Source: Calocera cornea HHB12733
Taxonomy: Eukaryota > Basidiomycota > Dacrymycetes > Dacrymycetales > Dacrymycetaceae
Assembly: GCA_001632435.1 (NCBI GenBank)
Contig: KV423923.1
Coordinates: 198,281-262,280 of the forward strand
Length of the DNA: 64,000 nt
Reading direction: 5' to 3'
This document shows positions 1 through 12,000 of this stretch, piece by piece. Below the pieces are notes generated by a model. That model searched no databases. It saw only the letters and a list, made by a program, of their open reading frames with translations, and was not told the origin of the DNA. The translations under genes and the position numbers were made by a program. Position 1 is the first letter of the stretch. Each line of letters opens with the position of its first letter.

Positions 1-4
1 CCCT

Positions 5-2288
5 GTGCCGCAGACCGCGCGCAGACGGAAGACGCCCGGCCAGTCGCTCTCCAACATCTGGCACGCGCTCGCCCCCGGCCCGGGCACGCCCAAGGCCGCC
101 CAGTCCGGCGGGGGCGTCCTCGGCAGCCTCATCGCCACCACGGCGAACCTCTCTGGTGCTGCTGCGCCCGCGCCGAGCAGCCTCGCACCGCAGATCGGAA
201 GGTCGGGGTTTCACCTGGCGAGATATGACATGAATGGGGAGGCGGGGGACTTGGATGTTGAGGAGGAGCGGAGGCGGGTCAAGGAGGAGAGGAGGAGGAG
301 CTGGGCCAGCATCGGCTGGGGGATCGGGGAGGGCGGAGCGGGGGGGTCGCGTCCCGGGAGCAGGCCGGGGAGCAGGGGAGGCAGCAGGTCTGGCAGCCTG
401 GCGGGGAGCAGGCGGGCGAGTGTGGACGACTTGCAGAGCGAGGACGAGGAGCTCGGGGAGAAGAGCGGCAGTACGGGCGAGCTGGTCTCGAGCCCCCGGC
501 CGATGGAGGCTATGAGCCTCTCGCGCGTGTCGACGATCCAACCTCTCTCGCGGGCTACCACGACTAGCTCGGACGCGACGAGCCTGCGGGACCGGGAGCG
601 TGCGCTCAAGCGGGCTCAGTGGCCCGGCATGCTCTCCCTTCCCCGGCTCACAATGTCGCACATCTCGTCGCGCGACAGCAGCCCCGACGAGCAGGGCAAG
701 CACAAGCACACCCGCGGCGGGTCGTACTTCGCCTTCAAGCACCACGTGCCGACACCCGAGGAGGAGGAGAAGCTCGAGGCGGAGCGGAAGAAGGAGGCGG
801 AGCGACGCCGGCGCAAGAAGCAGAAGAAGCGCCGCCTCGAGAAGGAGATCTTCATCACCATGCACGTCGCCGCCGTGCTCCAGCGCCAGGAGTTCCTCCT
901 CAAGCTCGCGCGCGCGCTCATGATGTTCGGCGCGCCGACTCATAGGCTCGAGGCGCTCATCCAGGCGACGGGGCGCGTGCTGGACATGAACGTGTCGTGC
1001 GTGCACTTGCCGTCGCTCATGCTGCTCTCGTTCAACGACGACACAACCCGGACGAGCGAGACAAAGTTCCTGAAGCAGCCGCAGGCACTCGACCTCGGCC
1101 GCCTGCAGGACGTGCACACCGTGTATAACGCCGTCATCCACGACAAGATCGGCGTCAAGGACGCCAGCGACCGGCTTGACGACATCATGCGCGCCAAGAG
1201 TCGCTACCGCAACCTCATCGCGATCATCATCGGTGGGCTCTGCAGCGCGTTCATCACCCCGATCTCCTTCTCCGGCTCCTTCCTTGACGCCATGTGCGCC
1301 TTCCCGCTCGGATGCCTGCTCGTCCTCATCCAGCAGCTCGCGAGCAAGAACGAGCTCTTCACCCACGTCTTCGAGATCGTCGTCGCGCTCCTGCTCAGCT
1401 TCATCGCCGCCGGCCTCGCAGCCACAGACCGCGTCTGCTACGCCGCCGTCGCCAGTGGGAGTATCGTGCTCATCCTCCCGGGGTTCATCGTGCTCACCGG
1501 CGCGCTCGAGCTCGCCAGCAGGAACATCATCAGCGGGAGCGTGCGCATGATGTACTCGCTCATCTACTCCCTCTTCCTGGGCTTCGGTCTCGCCATCGGC
1601 GCAGAGTTCTATACCCAGATCACCGGCCAGCAGGTCATCGGCCTCGGCTTGCAGAACGGCGTCACCTGCCCGACGCATGATGCCAATGGCCCCTGGTGGC
1701 AGCAGCAGGCTGGCCCGTACTGGGCGTTCCTCTGCGTGCCAGGATTCTCGCTTGCGCTCAGTCTCAGGAATCAAGCACCTTGGAAGAGGAAGGAATTCGT
1801 GAGTTCCCACAGCTCTGCTGAATCCCTTGTTCTGACCGTATACTAGATTGTCATGATTCTCATCTCATGCGCCGGATGGACAACAAATCACTTTTCCGGA
1901 CTCAAATTTGTCAATCGGACGGATATCGTATCTATGCTCGGAGCTCTCGTTGTCGGCGTCTCTGGAAATCTGTACGGCCGCTTTTTGGGGACTGGCATGG
2001 CATTCGTCGTCATGGTCACTGGCGTACTGTTCCAGGTACCCTCCTCGATCAACGGGCTCCTGTCATTCGCATCACTCTCCAGCACGGGCGGCGACGGGTA
2101 TTCCGCGGGGTTCAGCATCGCAGAGCAGCTCATTGAAGTATCTATTGGTGCGTTATTTTCCTGTATCTTCTATTCGTCGTCAATACTCATGCCCTGTGTT
2201 AGGCCTCACCGTCGGTCTCTTCGTGGCTGCTGTTTTGACCCATCCGTTCGAAAGTCGAAGAAGGGGGTACGGCCTGTTCAGCTTCTGA
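5..2288 (+). CDS. ThrE/Prm10-like (DUF1212) membrane transporter, 5' partial
   Basis: This is the 3' part of a gene for a multi-span membrane protein of the threonine/serine exporter-like family (ThrE; yeast Prm10). Exons are 5-1798, 1847-2147 and 2203-2288, with GT-AG introns of 48 and 55 nt; splicing keeps the frame and moves the stop to TGA 2286-2288. The frame is open to the window edge and its first codon here is GTG, so the true ATG lies upstream. The first ~280 residues are low-complexity and Ser/Arg-rich with a Lys/Glu-rich helix (residues ~250-280). Next comes the soluble DUF1212 part, which begins with MHVAAVLQRQEFLLKLARAL and contains GAPTHRLE. About ten hydrophobic segments follow and run through exons 2 and 3. 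Members are thought to export small amino acids, but the fungal substrate is not established. Confidence 0.85.
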
Positions 2289-5200
2289 TCTCGCCGTTCG
2301 CCGGTTCCCGCAAGAGCAACATCCGGCATGTAGGCGACATATACCCGCAACACAACATTACCCTATCACAACCCACACTCTCTCTTCACGTGTCGATTGA
2401 GTCGCCCCGTCAAGCCACCATGTATCAACCAAAACTTAGACGATAGAGGAAACCCAAAACAACGAAGGAACTCATCATCCCACTGCTAACTCGCCAAACC
2501 TCAATACTTCCCCAATTGCACCGTTTCTGTAACCTCCTCCCCCCCTATCTCTCGCTTTCTTGCTTATGGACTTGCTGATAGTGCAAATATCAATGGCACA
2601 TTCCGATCCTCTCTATTTCCTTCGGCAATGTCCGTACGCCGCCGTGCCCACGCTACGCGACAGACCCCGGGCACCGCTTAGTGACACCAAACCTTCCCTC
2701 GCATCTCTAAGTACAGTACAAGACGAAGGCGGTCAGAATTTTAACAGCATATGCCTGCTGGTCGAACCTGTGGTCAATACAGGATACTAGATTTGTCTTC
2801 TCGGCACTCGGCTCGGAGCGCCGAGATCGTAGTACTTTGTGGCGTTTGGCGCGTGGATTATTGCCTGACTTCTTCCTCTATCGCTCGTCTTCACGGTATC
2901 GGGCATGATGGAAATCACCACAATAACTTCGGCACGAAATCCTTCTACTACTAGGGCGACGTCATAGCCTAATGCCCGGCCACCGTTGCCCGGGTGAAGA
3001 ACTCGGATCGTGGCGCTCATGTTTCGCGTGCATTTGCCAGCAGCATGTAGATGATCAGTGGCGTCTTCTTATTTGTCCCTTGTTGTACGCTGATGAGCGG
3101 ACGATAATCGCGTGCCGGTCCAATGAGCTGTTGAGAACCGACACTGCGGTAACGCTGACATAGACCTCATGCCTCGTCCCTAGTGAAAATACGGTATGTC
3201 CACGGAGCGACCGAGTCCACACCAGCTTTGCTTTTACCAAAAACCTGCAAGCCAAGTCAAAGTCGGGCAGAAGGCTCCTCGTCTATCTCTTCAGCTACAA
3301 ATCCACAATACTTTCATCTAAGACGGGGTTCGGAAGTTACTCTTCTGGCGCTTCTCGAGACGCGGCCCGTCCTACGTGTGGAGCCAAGGCGATGCTTTTA
3401 TGCTGCATCAGAGCTGCGCAGCACAGAATGGCACTATTTCGGCTAGGAGATCCTCCCGAGAATTGGACCGGACCAAGATGATCGTCCTGTTACGCTGTGG
3501 CATAACTGGTCAGTGGTGGCACGGTTTGCCCTCGGTTCGTCTTGAAGATTCTGCGCATGGATAGGCCGTTGTCATTGTGTGTGCTCCTACTTGCTTCATC
3601 TGTCGCACAACGACCTTGTGAAAGGAAGCCGATAAATATCTCCTTTGCCCAAGGAAACTCACTCAGCATCGCCCTCTACGGGCATTCAGCGTTGGCCGAG
3701 GGATAGATCTGCGCGCAGCCTCACTCACTCAGGACAGTATGTTCGACGGCTCTGAAATGCATCGGCATGTGACTGCTAAATGACAAGCCAAACAGAATTA
3801 GGGCTGAATTGACACGTGGAAGATAATGCGTTATGTGCGTGTGGCTGTCGGCGATGCACCAGCTTGCTTCCCGTTATGGCACATCGCTATCGTCGCTCAT
3901 TTCGTTGGATGCTGTTGAAGTCGTGGTCGTCGGTTTAGGAGGCTACAGGTAACGTCAGACACAAACCTGAGAACAGCACCACAGCTCGTCCGTCACAGAC
4001 AAAAGCTCTGTGAGGAAAGGGGCTCAAGCGCTGCACCAAGTCCCAGGTTTCAGAAACTCGGCTACAACATCACCGACCCCTCGAATTGCTTGCCGCAATT
4101 TGGGGCCTTCAAGTGTCGTCAACGATGCGGATAAGGTGCAATCAATGCAGCACTCATCATATGCGTGCCGAAGTCCATAACAGTGGGACCCAATAAGCGG
4201 AAGAAAGCAGAGATGCCACGACAACATGGAAGTAAGTTGTTTCGCGGCAAACTTCTGAGCTAATACCAGTTCCCATGACCAACAAAACGGGAAATTCGGA
4301 ACACAAAGAATGGGGAGCCTGCACGAGAGAGCCACCCAGGCGCCCGTACAGCAGCGAGGGGGCTTATCCTAAGGAAGAGTGAAGAGTGTGAAGGAAGAAT
4401 CTGGAAACCTCGATGTGATCAATCCAGGACTGTATCGGTTAGCCTTGAGAATGACGCTAAGAATACTAAAAGCTTGCTCCATCCGTTCCAAACCGCTTTC
4501 TAAGCCGCTCACTCAGGCTGAATGTAGCACTAGGGCCCTGCAGGGTCCTTCTCCAAAATTTGTCCCGACGCAATCTTTCCGATGAACTCGGTACATGACA
4601 TAGCCGTCGATGAGCTTCCTGCTTCATTATCAATCGGGACAATGGCTGATTGTGCCTTCGAATCACCGTAAGTAGTTCAAGAAGCCACACGGCGCGCGAC
4701 CTCATGACCCGAATATACCATATAAGGGCCAGGCACAGCCCCGGAGATTCACAATCATCCGATCGCAGATACGCCCAAAGCACTCAGCAGGCAGCACGTT
4801 TGATTGCGATAGCAGAGAAAAAGAAATCGCCTTCAGGCACATGGCAATTTCACCAGCACCCATAGAAACAAGGGGAAGTACAGAGGAGGGGGGAATATCG
4901 TGTCCATCCACAATTCAACAAACAATTGCAGTCGTAGTCGTTCAGCATAGCTCGTTTCTCTTGCAGTTCAGGCGGTTCTGCACCATATCAGGCATCGTAT
5001 ATGACCATGGTCAAGAGACCCACCTTTTTTGGCGCTGGGCGTCTTGGGCTGTACGGCGGGCACTCTGGTTGGGTGGAGGCGGAAGGAAGCCAGCGGAGAA
5101 AAGGAACGGCGCCTCGTGTCCTGGTTTGGAATATGGGGCCCTTTCCGCGGAACAAGATGGAACCTGTATGTGCCTGGAAGCAGTGTGATGGTGAGGGGTT

Positions 5201-6399
5201 TTTGCGGGGATTAAGGATGCTTGCGAGGCGGTGGGTAAGCGGTGTGTGCCCCTTGGGACTGAACCACGGTGACTGCTTGGCGAGGCCGGCGCGGGCAGCT
5301 GAGAAAGTACAGGGCTGCCTACGGGCGAGCAAGTCCCCGGTTCTGACTCGGCAAAAAACGCCCGCTCCGCCGTTCGAAGGAGACGTCGCATGTCGGAGTC
5401 AATGTCACTGGCTGGAGAGGAAAGTCGAGTGTGGACTGGCGTCGGAGGTGGTGATGCGGAGTATTGACTTTCCGCGCTATCGAGCTCTAGAGATGGGTGG
5501 TCAACATGCGCAAGAGAACAACAGATGCTACTGACCCATGCAATCTTCGCTGGATGAAGAAGCCTCGCTATTCTCTGTCGGATCGTTTCGCCTTACACGC
5601 GAAACGTTGTTAGAAAGCTCAGAAACCCGATGACCGGCTGCAGGGACCGGAGGAAGTGCGTGAGGCAGACGGGGAATACGATTGTTCCTGCGTTTGTGTC
5701 AGATTCGTCTTTGTCCCAAGTGAAACAGTCGCTGACAGAGCTGACAAAGCTGGGAGACGGTTGCCAGTCATCGGTGGCAGGTGTATGCCTGAGGCCACCA
5801 CGGAAACTGAGGGCAATTGCACGCCGCGGGGAACAGAGGGAGAGTACGGCCACTCCATGACAATAAGGTGGTAAGAAAGAAAGGTGGGACAGGAAATACG
5901 AATTGGGGAGATGCAGCATAAGATATTTATCGCATTCGCCAAGAGTTCGCGCATCACGAGCACCTTATCCAGGGCTTTGCACGGGCGCCACGCTTTCCGC
6001 TTCAGAAGGGCCGCAGACGTCAGAGGACGGGATCCAATCGTGCCACAGATACGTGCTGATGTCCATTACAATCGGGCATCCCGGCGCGTTCAGCAGCGTG
6101 ATATGAATTGAATGTGGAGCTATGCGTCTGAAAGTGGAACAGGGGCAAAACACAATTCCACATGAGCATGGCACAGAAATCAGGCACCATGTGAGGCGCA
6201 AAGGAAGTCGAGCAATATTGCCTAGATCGATGCCGAGGCTGACCACAAGGCTGAGGCGCCCGGTGCTGCGGAGAACCCTGGCTCCTGCCGCGGCACGGTA
6301 CGGGACCGAGAAGTCAGGGTGTCGCAATTCACCCGCCATCAAGATCTTCTCATCTAGTAGATTTTTAGAGAAGGTTCCCAGATAGGAAAAGAGGAACCG
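2289..6399. other. Intergenic region without recognisable gene
   Basis: About 4.1 kb between the transporter and the CofD-like gene. Open frames up to 177 codons exist (for example 5001-5534 on +), but none shows a family motif, a signal sequence or a coherent exon chain on either strand. Base composition is closer to 50% GC than in the neighbouring genes. I see no RNA gene or tandem repeat here. Confidence 0.5.
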
Positions 6400-8541
6400 T
6401 CACAACCTTTCCAGCTGAGCTTCTCGCAGAACCGTCGCCAGCTGCATGGTTTCATACACGTTTCCCGGGACGCCCACACAGGCAACGCCGAGATTCTGAT
6501 AACAAGACGGTCAGTTTCGGTATGGACCACTCGGAATCACAACGCACCGTAACAGCTTCGACATCTACGAACACCTCGCCCCCTTCGAGGTAGAACAAGT
6601 GCGTAACATATGCCGATACCGGATAGCTGGACTGTGTTTCCCGACGCCGAGGAGGATGTAGTGGTTCCGATCGCTGGCCGCCCAGATCCGCTCGATTCAG
6701 GGAGCGAACGATTGCACTTCGCGCAGAGCCTCAGCAGTCTTCCCGATGTATCTCATGCCGGCACATACCGAATGTAGTCGCTCGCTTTATATCCGTGCGT
6801 TTCGCGGTCATTCTTGGCATTCACTGCGAAGTCGGCTGAGCGTCAGCAACATCCGATCGAGAAGAAACCTACAGAGTAGAATCTTGGACTGCAAACTAGG
6901 TGACGTAGCTATAGCGGTGGCCACCCCTCGGAGTGCGATACATGGTATGACCCTCGAGTCGCTATCAGCTGTATCTCCTTGAGGATGGGACAGGCACGTA
7001 CGAGGTCCATAATGACCCGCATGAATATATGAGCACTCTCTTCCGAGAGAGATTCTCTATAAACTCCGGATTCGGTGATGGGAAGATTTCCTGGAATTGT
7101 CGTCATAAAGAGCTTGGAGACTGTGACGCCGCTCCCTTACCTGTCCGTAGGAGTTGAGATACAATAGTCCTGAGGTCTAATGAGTAAGTACTCTCAGCAA
7201 AGGACAGGCGATGCATACGGTTGATAGGCGCGGCTAACCGCTGCTCCTCCTTCCCTGATTCCACATCCGCCTTAGAGAACGATATGTTCGCTGGAGATCA
7301 ATCAGCTTAGAAAAAGACCGTGGGTTCTGTATTTGTACTCACCTGCGTGTGTAACTTGATCACCATCCATACCATCATCAGTGTCGAAATCGGCTGAGCG
7401 AGTGCTGTTGGAGCGTCGTGGGTGAGGTCGGGGGCCATGGACAGGGTGAGAGATGTCGCATTGTCCGATAACAGTATCTCCATTCGTCTGGGTCAGTATA
7501 CATCAGCTGCTCGTTTCTGATGCAGAACAGAACGACTTTGCTCACCAGCTCAGCGCTGATGGTGACCGTGTGGTTTGTAACTATAACCGGCAAGATCCGG
7601 GCATTCGCCTGATGAGGAATGTTAATAGAAGGTCAAGTATCCCCACGCAGCTAGATCTCACTTGAGTACCGGTGATCGACCCAAATAAGAATATGGCGGA
7701 TGGAAGCGATCGTAGGAACAGCTGCATGGCAGCAAGGAAGAAGTTGCCGACACTTCCGTTTCGGAAGACGAAGTTCTTATGCGCGTGCCGTAAGAGCTCG
7801 GCTTCGAAGTAGACCAGAAAACCTGTAGGGTGCTCGGTCAGACTACCAGGATAATCGTGTGCACGGAACAGTACCAACCTCGGATCGTTTCCTTCCTATC
7901 GGGGGGAATGCCCCTCCAGAGCTCGCTTCGGCCTTCTACAATCTCACGCCATTCCTCGCGGGCCGCGTGCTCGCTTTTCTCCAAAGAAAATCGATGAGAC
8001 AGGAGGTTGCGAATTGCCTGTGTTGCCACTTGCGTGCTCGATGATCCTGAAGATGAGGGAATCAGCCGTATCAAGCGCGAACGTAGATCCCCGATCGACG
8101 GCCCTCCTGCGTCGGGCATCAGCATGTGGCCTAGGGGCTGCCGGCAGACGCGTGCCAAGAACTCGAATTATCTGTGCCATATCTGTGAATGATGCGCCAC
8201 GACAAAAGGAGACTGGTGTGGCTCACCTCGCTGGAACTTCCCCCGTTGTCCGAGACGGGCAGCACGTAGACCACGTCGCTGTTGGCGAACGTGCCTACGA
8301 TCGCGTTCCCCCCCGTCCCGCCCGATATTACCACAAACGACTCGTCTTCCAGCCCATCCCTCAATAACACGCCACTCGAGCTGAGCACCGGTATTCGCGA
8401 GTACGGGTGGAGTCCGGGCGTCAAAGGGGATCGCTCTCCAATAGGCAGGTCGAAGACCGACGACCCAGGGCTGGTGGATTGATCGGGCGGGCCCAACGTC
8501 TGAATAGAATTCTGCGACGACATGGAGCACAGATGAGACAT
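6400..8541 (-). CDS. CofD-like (UPF0052) Rossmann-fold protein, 13 exons
   Basis: Predicted 505-residue protein of the UPF0052/CofD-like family (yeast YNL011C). Exons read from high to low coordinate: 8541-8227, 8171-8156, 8106-7879, 7822-7662, 7608-7546, 7487-7343, 7290-7219, 7169-7141, 7090-7002, 6952-6873, 6823-6769, 6716-6548, 6495-6400. Introns are 49-58 nt and all keep frame. Family signatures appear in order: a nucleotide-binding loop (ISGGTGGNAIVGTF) followed by VLPVSDNGGSSSE; GGPSIGDLRSRL; FRNGSVGNFF; LPVIVTNHTVTISAEL; YSCGSLWTS; NDRETHGY near the end. Bacterial relatives transfer a phospholactyl group to F420 precursors or act in cell-wall regulation. Fungi do not make F420, so the substrate is unknown. 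Exon 2 has only 16 nt, and intron 2 (8155-8107) is GC-AG. A second ATG at 8523 could also start translation. Divergent from the gene at 9007. Confidence 0.85.
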
Positions 8542-9006
8542 GGACGAGGAGATGAGAGTTCTGGGACACTAGGAGGGTGATTCCAAGAGAAGAACGAATG
8601 CTATTCGGTCGACACGTACAATGCCAGTGAATGCTTGACGCGGCGCGCACCGTGGATCGCGGGGAGGCGCTGCTGGAGAAACCAACCGGCAAAACTTCCC
8701 TCATCACCACCGCGCCGATAATCGCCTAGTAATCTCTCATCGCTTCTTACGACGTGTCCTCTTATAAAGAGGACAGAAAAAGCTATTTTATCAATAGCGA
8801 GAGGTAGTTCCCAAGTCGCTTTTGGTGGGGCAGGTCTGCAGTCGTTCTGGTGGCGGTTCGACCCTGATCGAGGCTTCGCGTCGCGCTGCATAACGCCCAG
8901 TGCGGAAGGTCACCGCCTTCGGCGGTAACGATCCTCCTGTTCTCCCTCGCTGTCGTCTACCCTATCTTTCTATGGTACTTACCAGGTCTATGGCATCTAG
9001 TCGAGT
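8542..9006. promoter_or_regulatory. Divergent promoter region
   Basis: The 465 bp between the oppositely oriented start codons of the CofD-like gene (8541, -) and the giant helical-repeat gene (9007, +) must hold both promoters. A TATA-like TTATAAAG lies at about 8762-8769. No other element could be assigned by eye. Confidence 0.4.
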
Positions 9007-12000
9007 ATGAGTGACCTGCAAGATGGCGATTCACCTGGGCGAAGACCCGCTGGTGCTCGACCACTGCCCAAGAAGCGAAGCCATGGGATGTTCATGCGAC
9101 GACATGGACCTAAAGACTCGGACGACGCACCTCCGCCTCCGACGGCTCCATTCGATGAGCTCCGGCCACTTCAGACGACGTCAAGCATGTTGGCTGCGCC
9201 AGCAGTCATCGTCCCGACCGCCGACAAGCCGATCACGTCGGCACCGATGTTCGAGTCTCCCTTGACATCTCCACGTCTCCTTGCGACTACATCCCCGTCG
9301 AACAGCATCAGTTCGCCAATACCCTTTGTACTCTCTCCGAGACCCATGATGGCGTCTCCGCTCTCGATGATGCCTGAGTTGCCGCCTCCTGAACAAACAT
9401 CATCTCCCGGACGAGCATTCCGTGCGCTGCACCTGAACACGTCCCGCGCCAAGGCTGCATCTCCAGGTCCGCCATCGCCTGCTGCTATGCAATGGTCAGC
9501 GCTCCGTCAAGCTGTCAAGGCCGGACAGCTGTCTCGCATGGCATCCCCTGCGCCGTCAGATCGATCATTTCCGATACGGCGAATCGGCTCTCCAGCTCCC
9601 TCCGACAGATCGTTCTCTATCCCCCGTCCCAAGGTCTCAATCCCGAAGCCATCCCGCTTAGCAAGATTTGGATCGAGGGATTTGCCGCAACCGGTGCGGG
9701 GTGCAGAGGTTCAGGAAGCGAGGAAATTTGAGGCGGATGTGCGGGACGCGTGCTGGGCCAGTCGGTATGCTCGGAACGGGCACAGTCGACAGAAGTTCAG
9801 CGTTGACAACACGGCCGAGGCTGCTGGCTACTTTCCGACACCATCCTTCTCTGCATCTGGTATGCACCTTCCATTTGTATCTGCAAGTGCATCGGCGTCG
9901 AGCGTCAGTCTACCATTGTCTGGAATGGAAACCCCGAGCCTGGGTGGCAAGCGAAAGCCGCCGACTCTTCCGCAATCACCTCCCACGGCGGGAGCGACGA
10001 CGGTTCATCTGCAACCCTTATTCGATGTCATATCTCGATACACGCAGATAGTGTACCAGGCGCCTGGGCTTTCATGGCTCTCGCGTTTGCCGGCCGAAAA
10101 CGAGGTGCTCGCCGTTCTCGCTCTCCCATTTCTCGCCGCCGAGCCAGGCACGGCCTTGGAAGAGCAGAGGCTGGCGGTCGACTGCTTCGATGTGATGCTG
10201 AGGACATGGCCCGCTGTAGCATTTGAGGTATGTCGCACAATGAATCCCTGCATATATGCATTGATCATGTAATCTGTAGGACGTACTTGACCGGCTACTG
10301 TGGTGCTGCGAAGCTGCAAGTCATGCTCAGGGTGCTCTGATCAATCGCCTTCTCTCCATGGTCCGCACTATGACTGTACCCGCCGGGATCCCTCAACAAT
10401 GTGGCCCATCGGTCTTGCGTGCTTGTTTTCGTGCACTATTCGGCCTGCAAATCAGAATCGCTCCCACCCACGACATCTCCAGAGTGCTTACGAACGTGTT
10501 GCAAGCAAAGTGGATCGCCCCGGACGCTGATGCCTTCGAGGAAGAGTTTCATGCTAAATGGTCCGAGGTTGACGTTCGCTCGGTGATGCCCTTGGTCGCG
10601 GCCGAAGTTCTTGTTTGGATGCTCGATACAGAAGACCATGTCCAGAGGCAGTGGTGTATTTCTTCACTTCAGGTTGGCACGACGTCATTCGTCCCGCGGC
10701 GCATGCTGATGGCTACCGCAGGAGTACTGGCCGCAACCTGTTAGCGCATTCTCCGAGATGCAGACAAGCATACACGCACACATCACGGCCTCGTTCTGTC
10801 GCGTATCTGCCAACATTATCCGACAAGATTCAACGCAACGCCAACCTTTGCTATCAGCCCTTATCAGCATATGTCAACTTCGTGTCACCCCATATGTCCG
10901 TCAGCAGAAGTGGCAGCATCAGGACTTGTGCTCTGGTTGCGCATGTTTCTTCACCTCCGTTTTGCTCGCCGGAGGATACGAGAATGCGCAGACTATGTGG
11001 AGCTTGGTTGAAGAGCTTTGGAATAGCGGTGAAGCTGGACGAGAAGCGTTAGCAGCAGAACTGCGCGCGCAGGTAAGGATTCAGCTCCATTGCCGATTGG
11101 TCACTCATGTTCTGCAGACGATGAATGCAGACCTGGATAACATTGTCAAGCTGTACGGCGGCTTCGCCGATAGTCGACGCAATTGGAATGATCTGATGTC
11201 TCGCATCGTACCATTTCTATTTGAGGTCCGCCATCCAAACAAACTTCATTCTCATTGTTGACATGGAGTAGCGATTTGTCATTAATCTGCCTCAACCCAG
11301 CGCCGCTCTGGCTACTCTCCTGAGGTTGCTTGGGGAGAAATATCCCCAGTCCTTCTATAAACCACTCTTCACGTGTGCCGGCTCCATGAAGGATGATGTT
11401 ATCGCCGCCCAGCTTGCGACCTTGACGGCCGTCGCGCGGCTGACTCCACGCTTCTGGATCACAAACGCTGAGATGGTCGCTGTGGCAATACTTGGAGATG
11501 TTGGTTCTGGTCTCGGGAAGGGCAAGGGGAAGGAGGGCAGTGGTCTGAAGTGGGGCAGAACGCGGCCTGGACAATGTGTTGTCACTCTGGAACTGATATA
11601 TGAGCTGCGGAGGATATGTGGAGATATTCCTGGAGTTAAGGTGAGTGAAGCGCAGCGGGCCTGCCAGTGCTGGTTCTCAATGAGTTAAGGGAGAGGACCG
11701 TATCAGTGCCGATCTCGCACGTTTTGCTGCGGAGCTCGAGAACAGAATTGCGATTCTCATCGATGCAAAGGTGGGTTACCTTGGCAGTGTGCATAACCCT
11801 ATTTGACATCCTGTCAGGAACAAGCTGTCGCGCTACCTTTTTCCCAGCGGATTCTATTGGCTACTGTCCTGCTATATCTTCGCAGAATGACGCGGTCGCT
11901 AAAAGGGTACGCGATGCTATTCTCTACACGGCACAAAATCATTCACAAGTCAATGCAGAGCGACTTGGTTGTCCCGCGTTTCTGCTTGGTGTTGCGAGGC

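Noticed and set aside
5001..5534. 177-codon plus frame in the 2.3-6.4 kb spacer
   Set aside because: No family resemblance, and the opposite strand is equally open, so chance is the simpler explanation.
7002..7090. Suspected frameshift in the CofD-like gene near its YSCGS motif
   Set aside because: A first reading dropped two bases of an AT repeat. Rereading the sequence (ATGAATATATGAGC on plus) gives an uninterrupted frame.
8790..8885. Possible tRNA with a GGTTCGACCC-like B box
   Set aside because: No matching A box, and the T-stem and acceptor stem do not pair.
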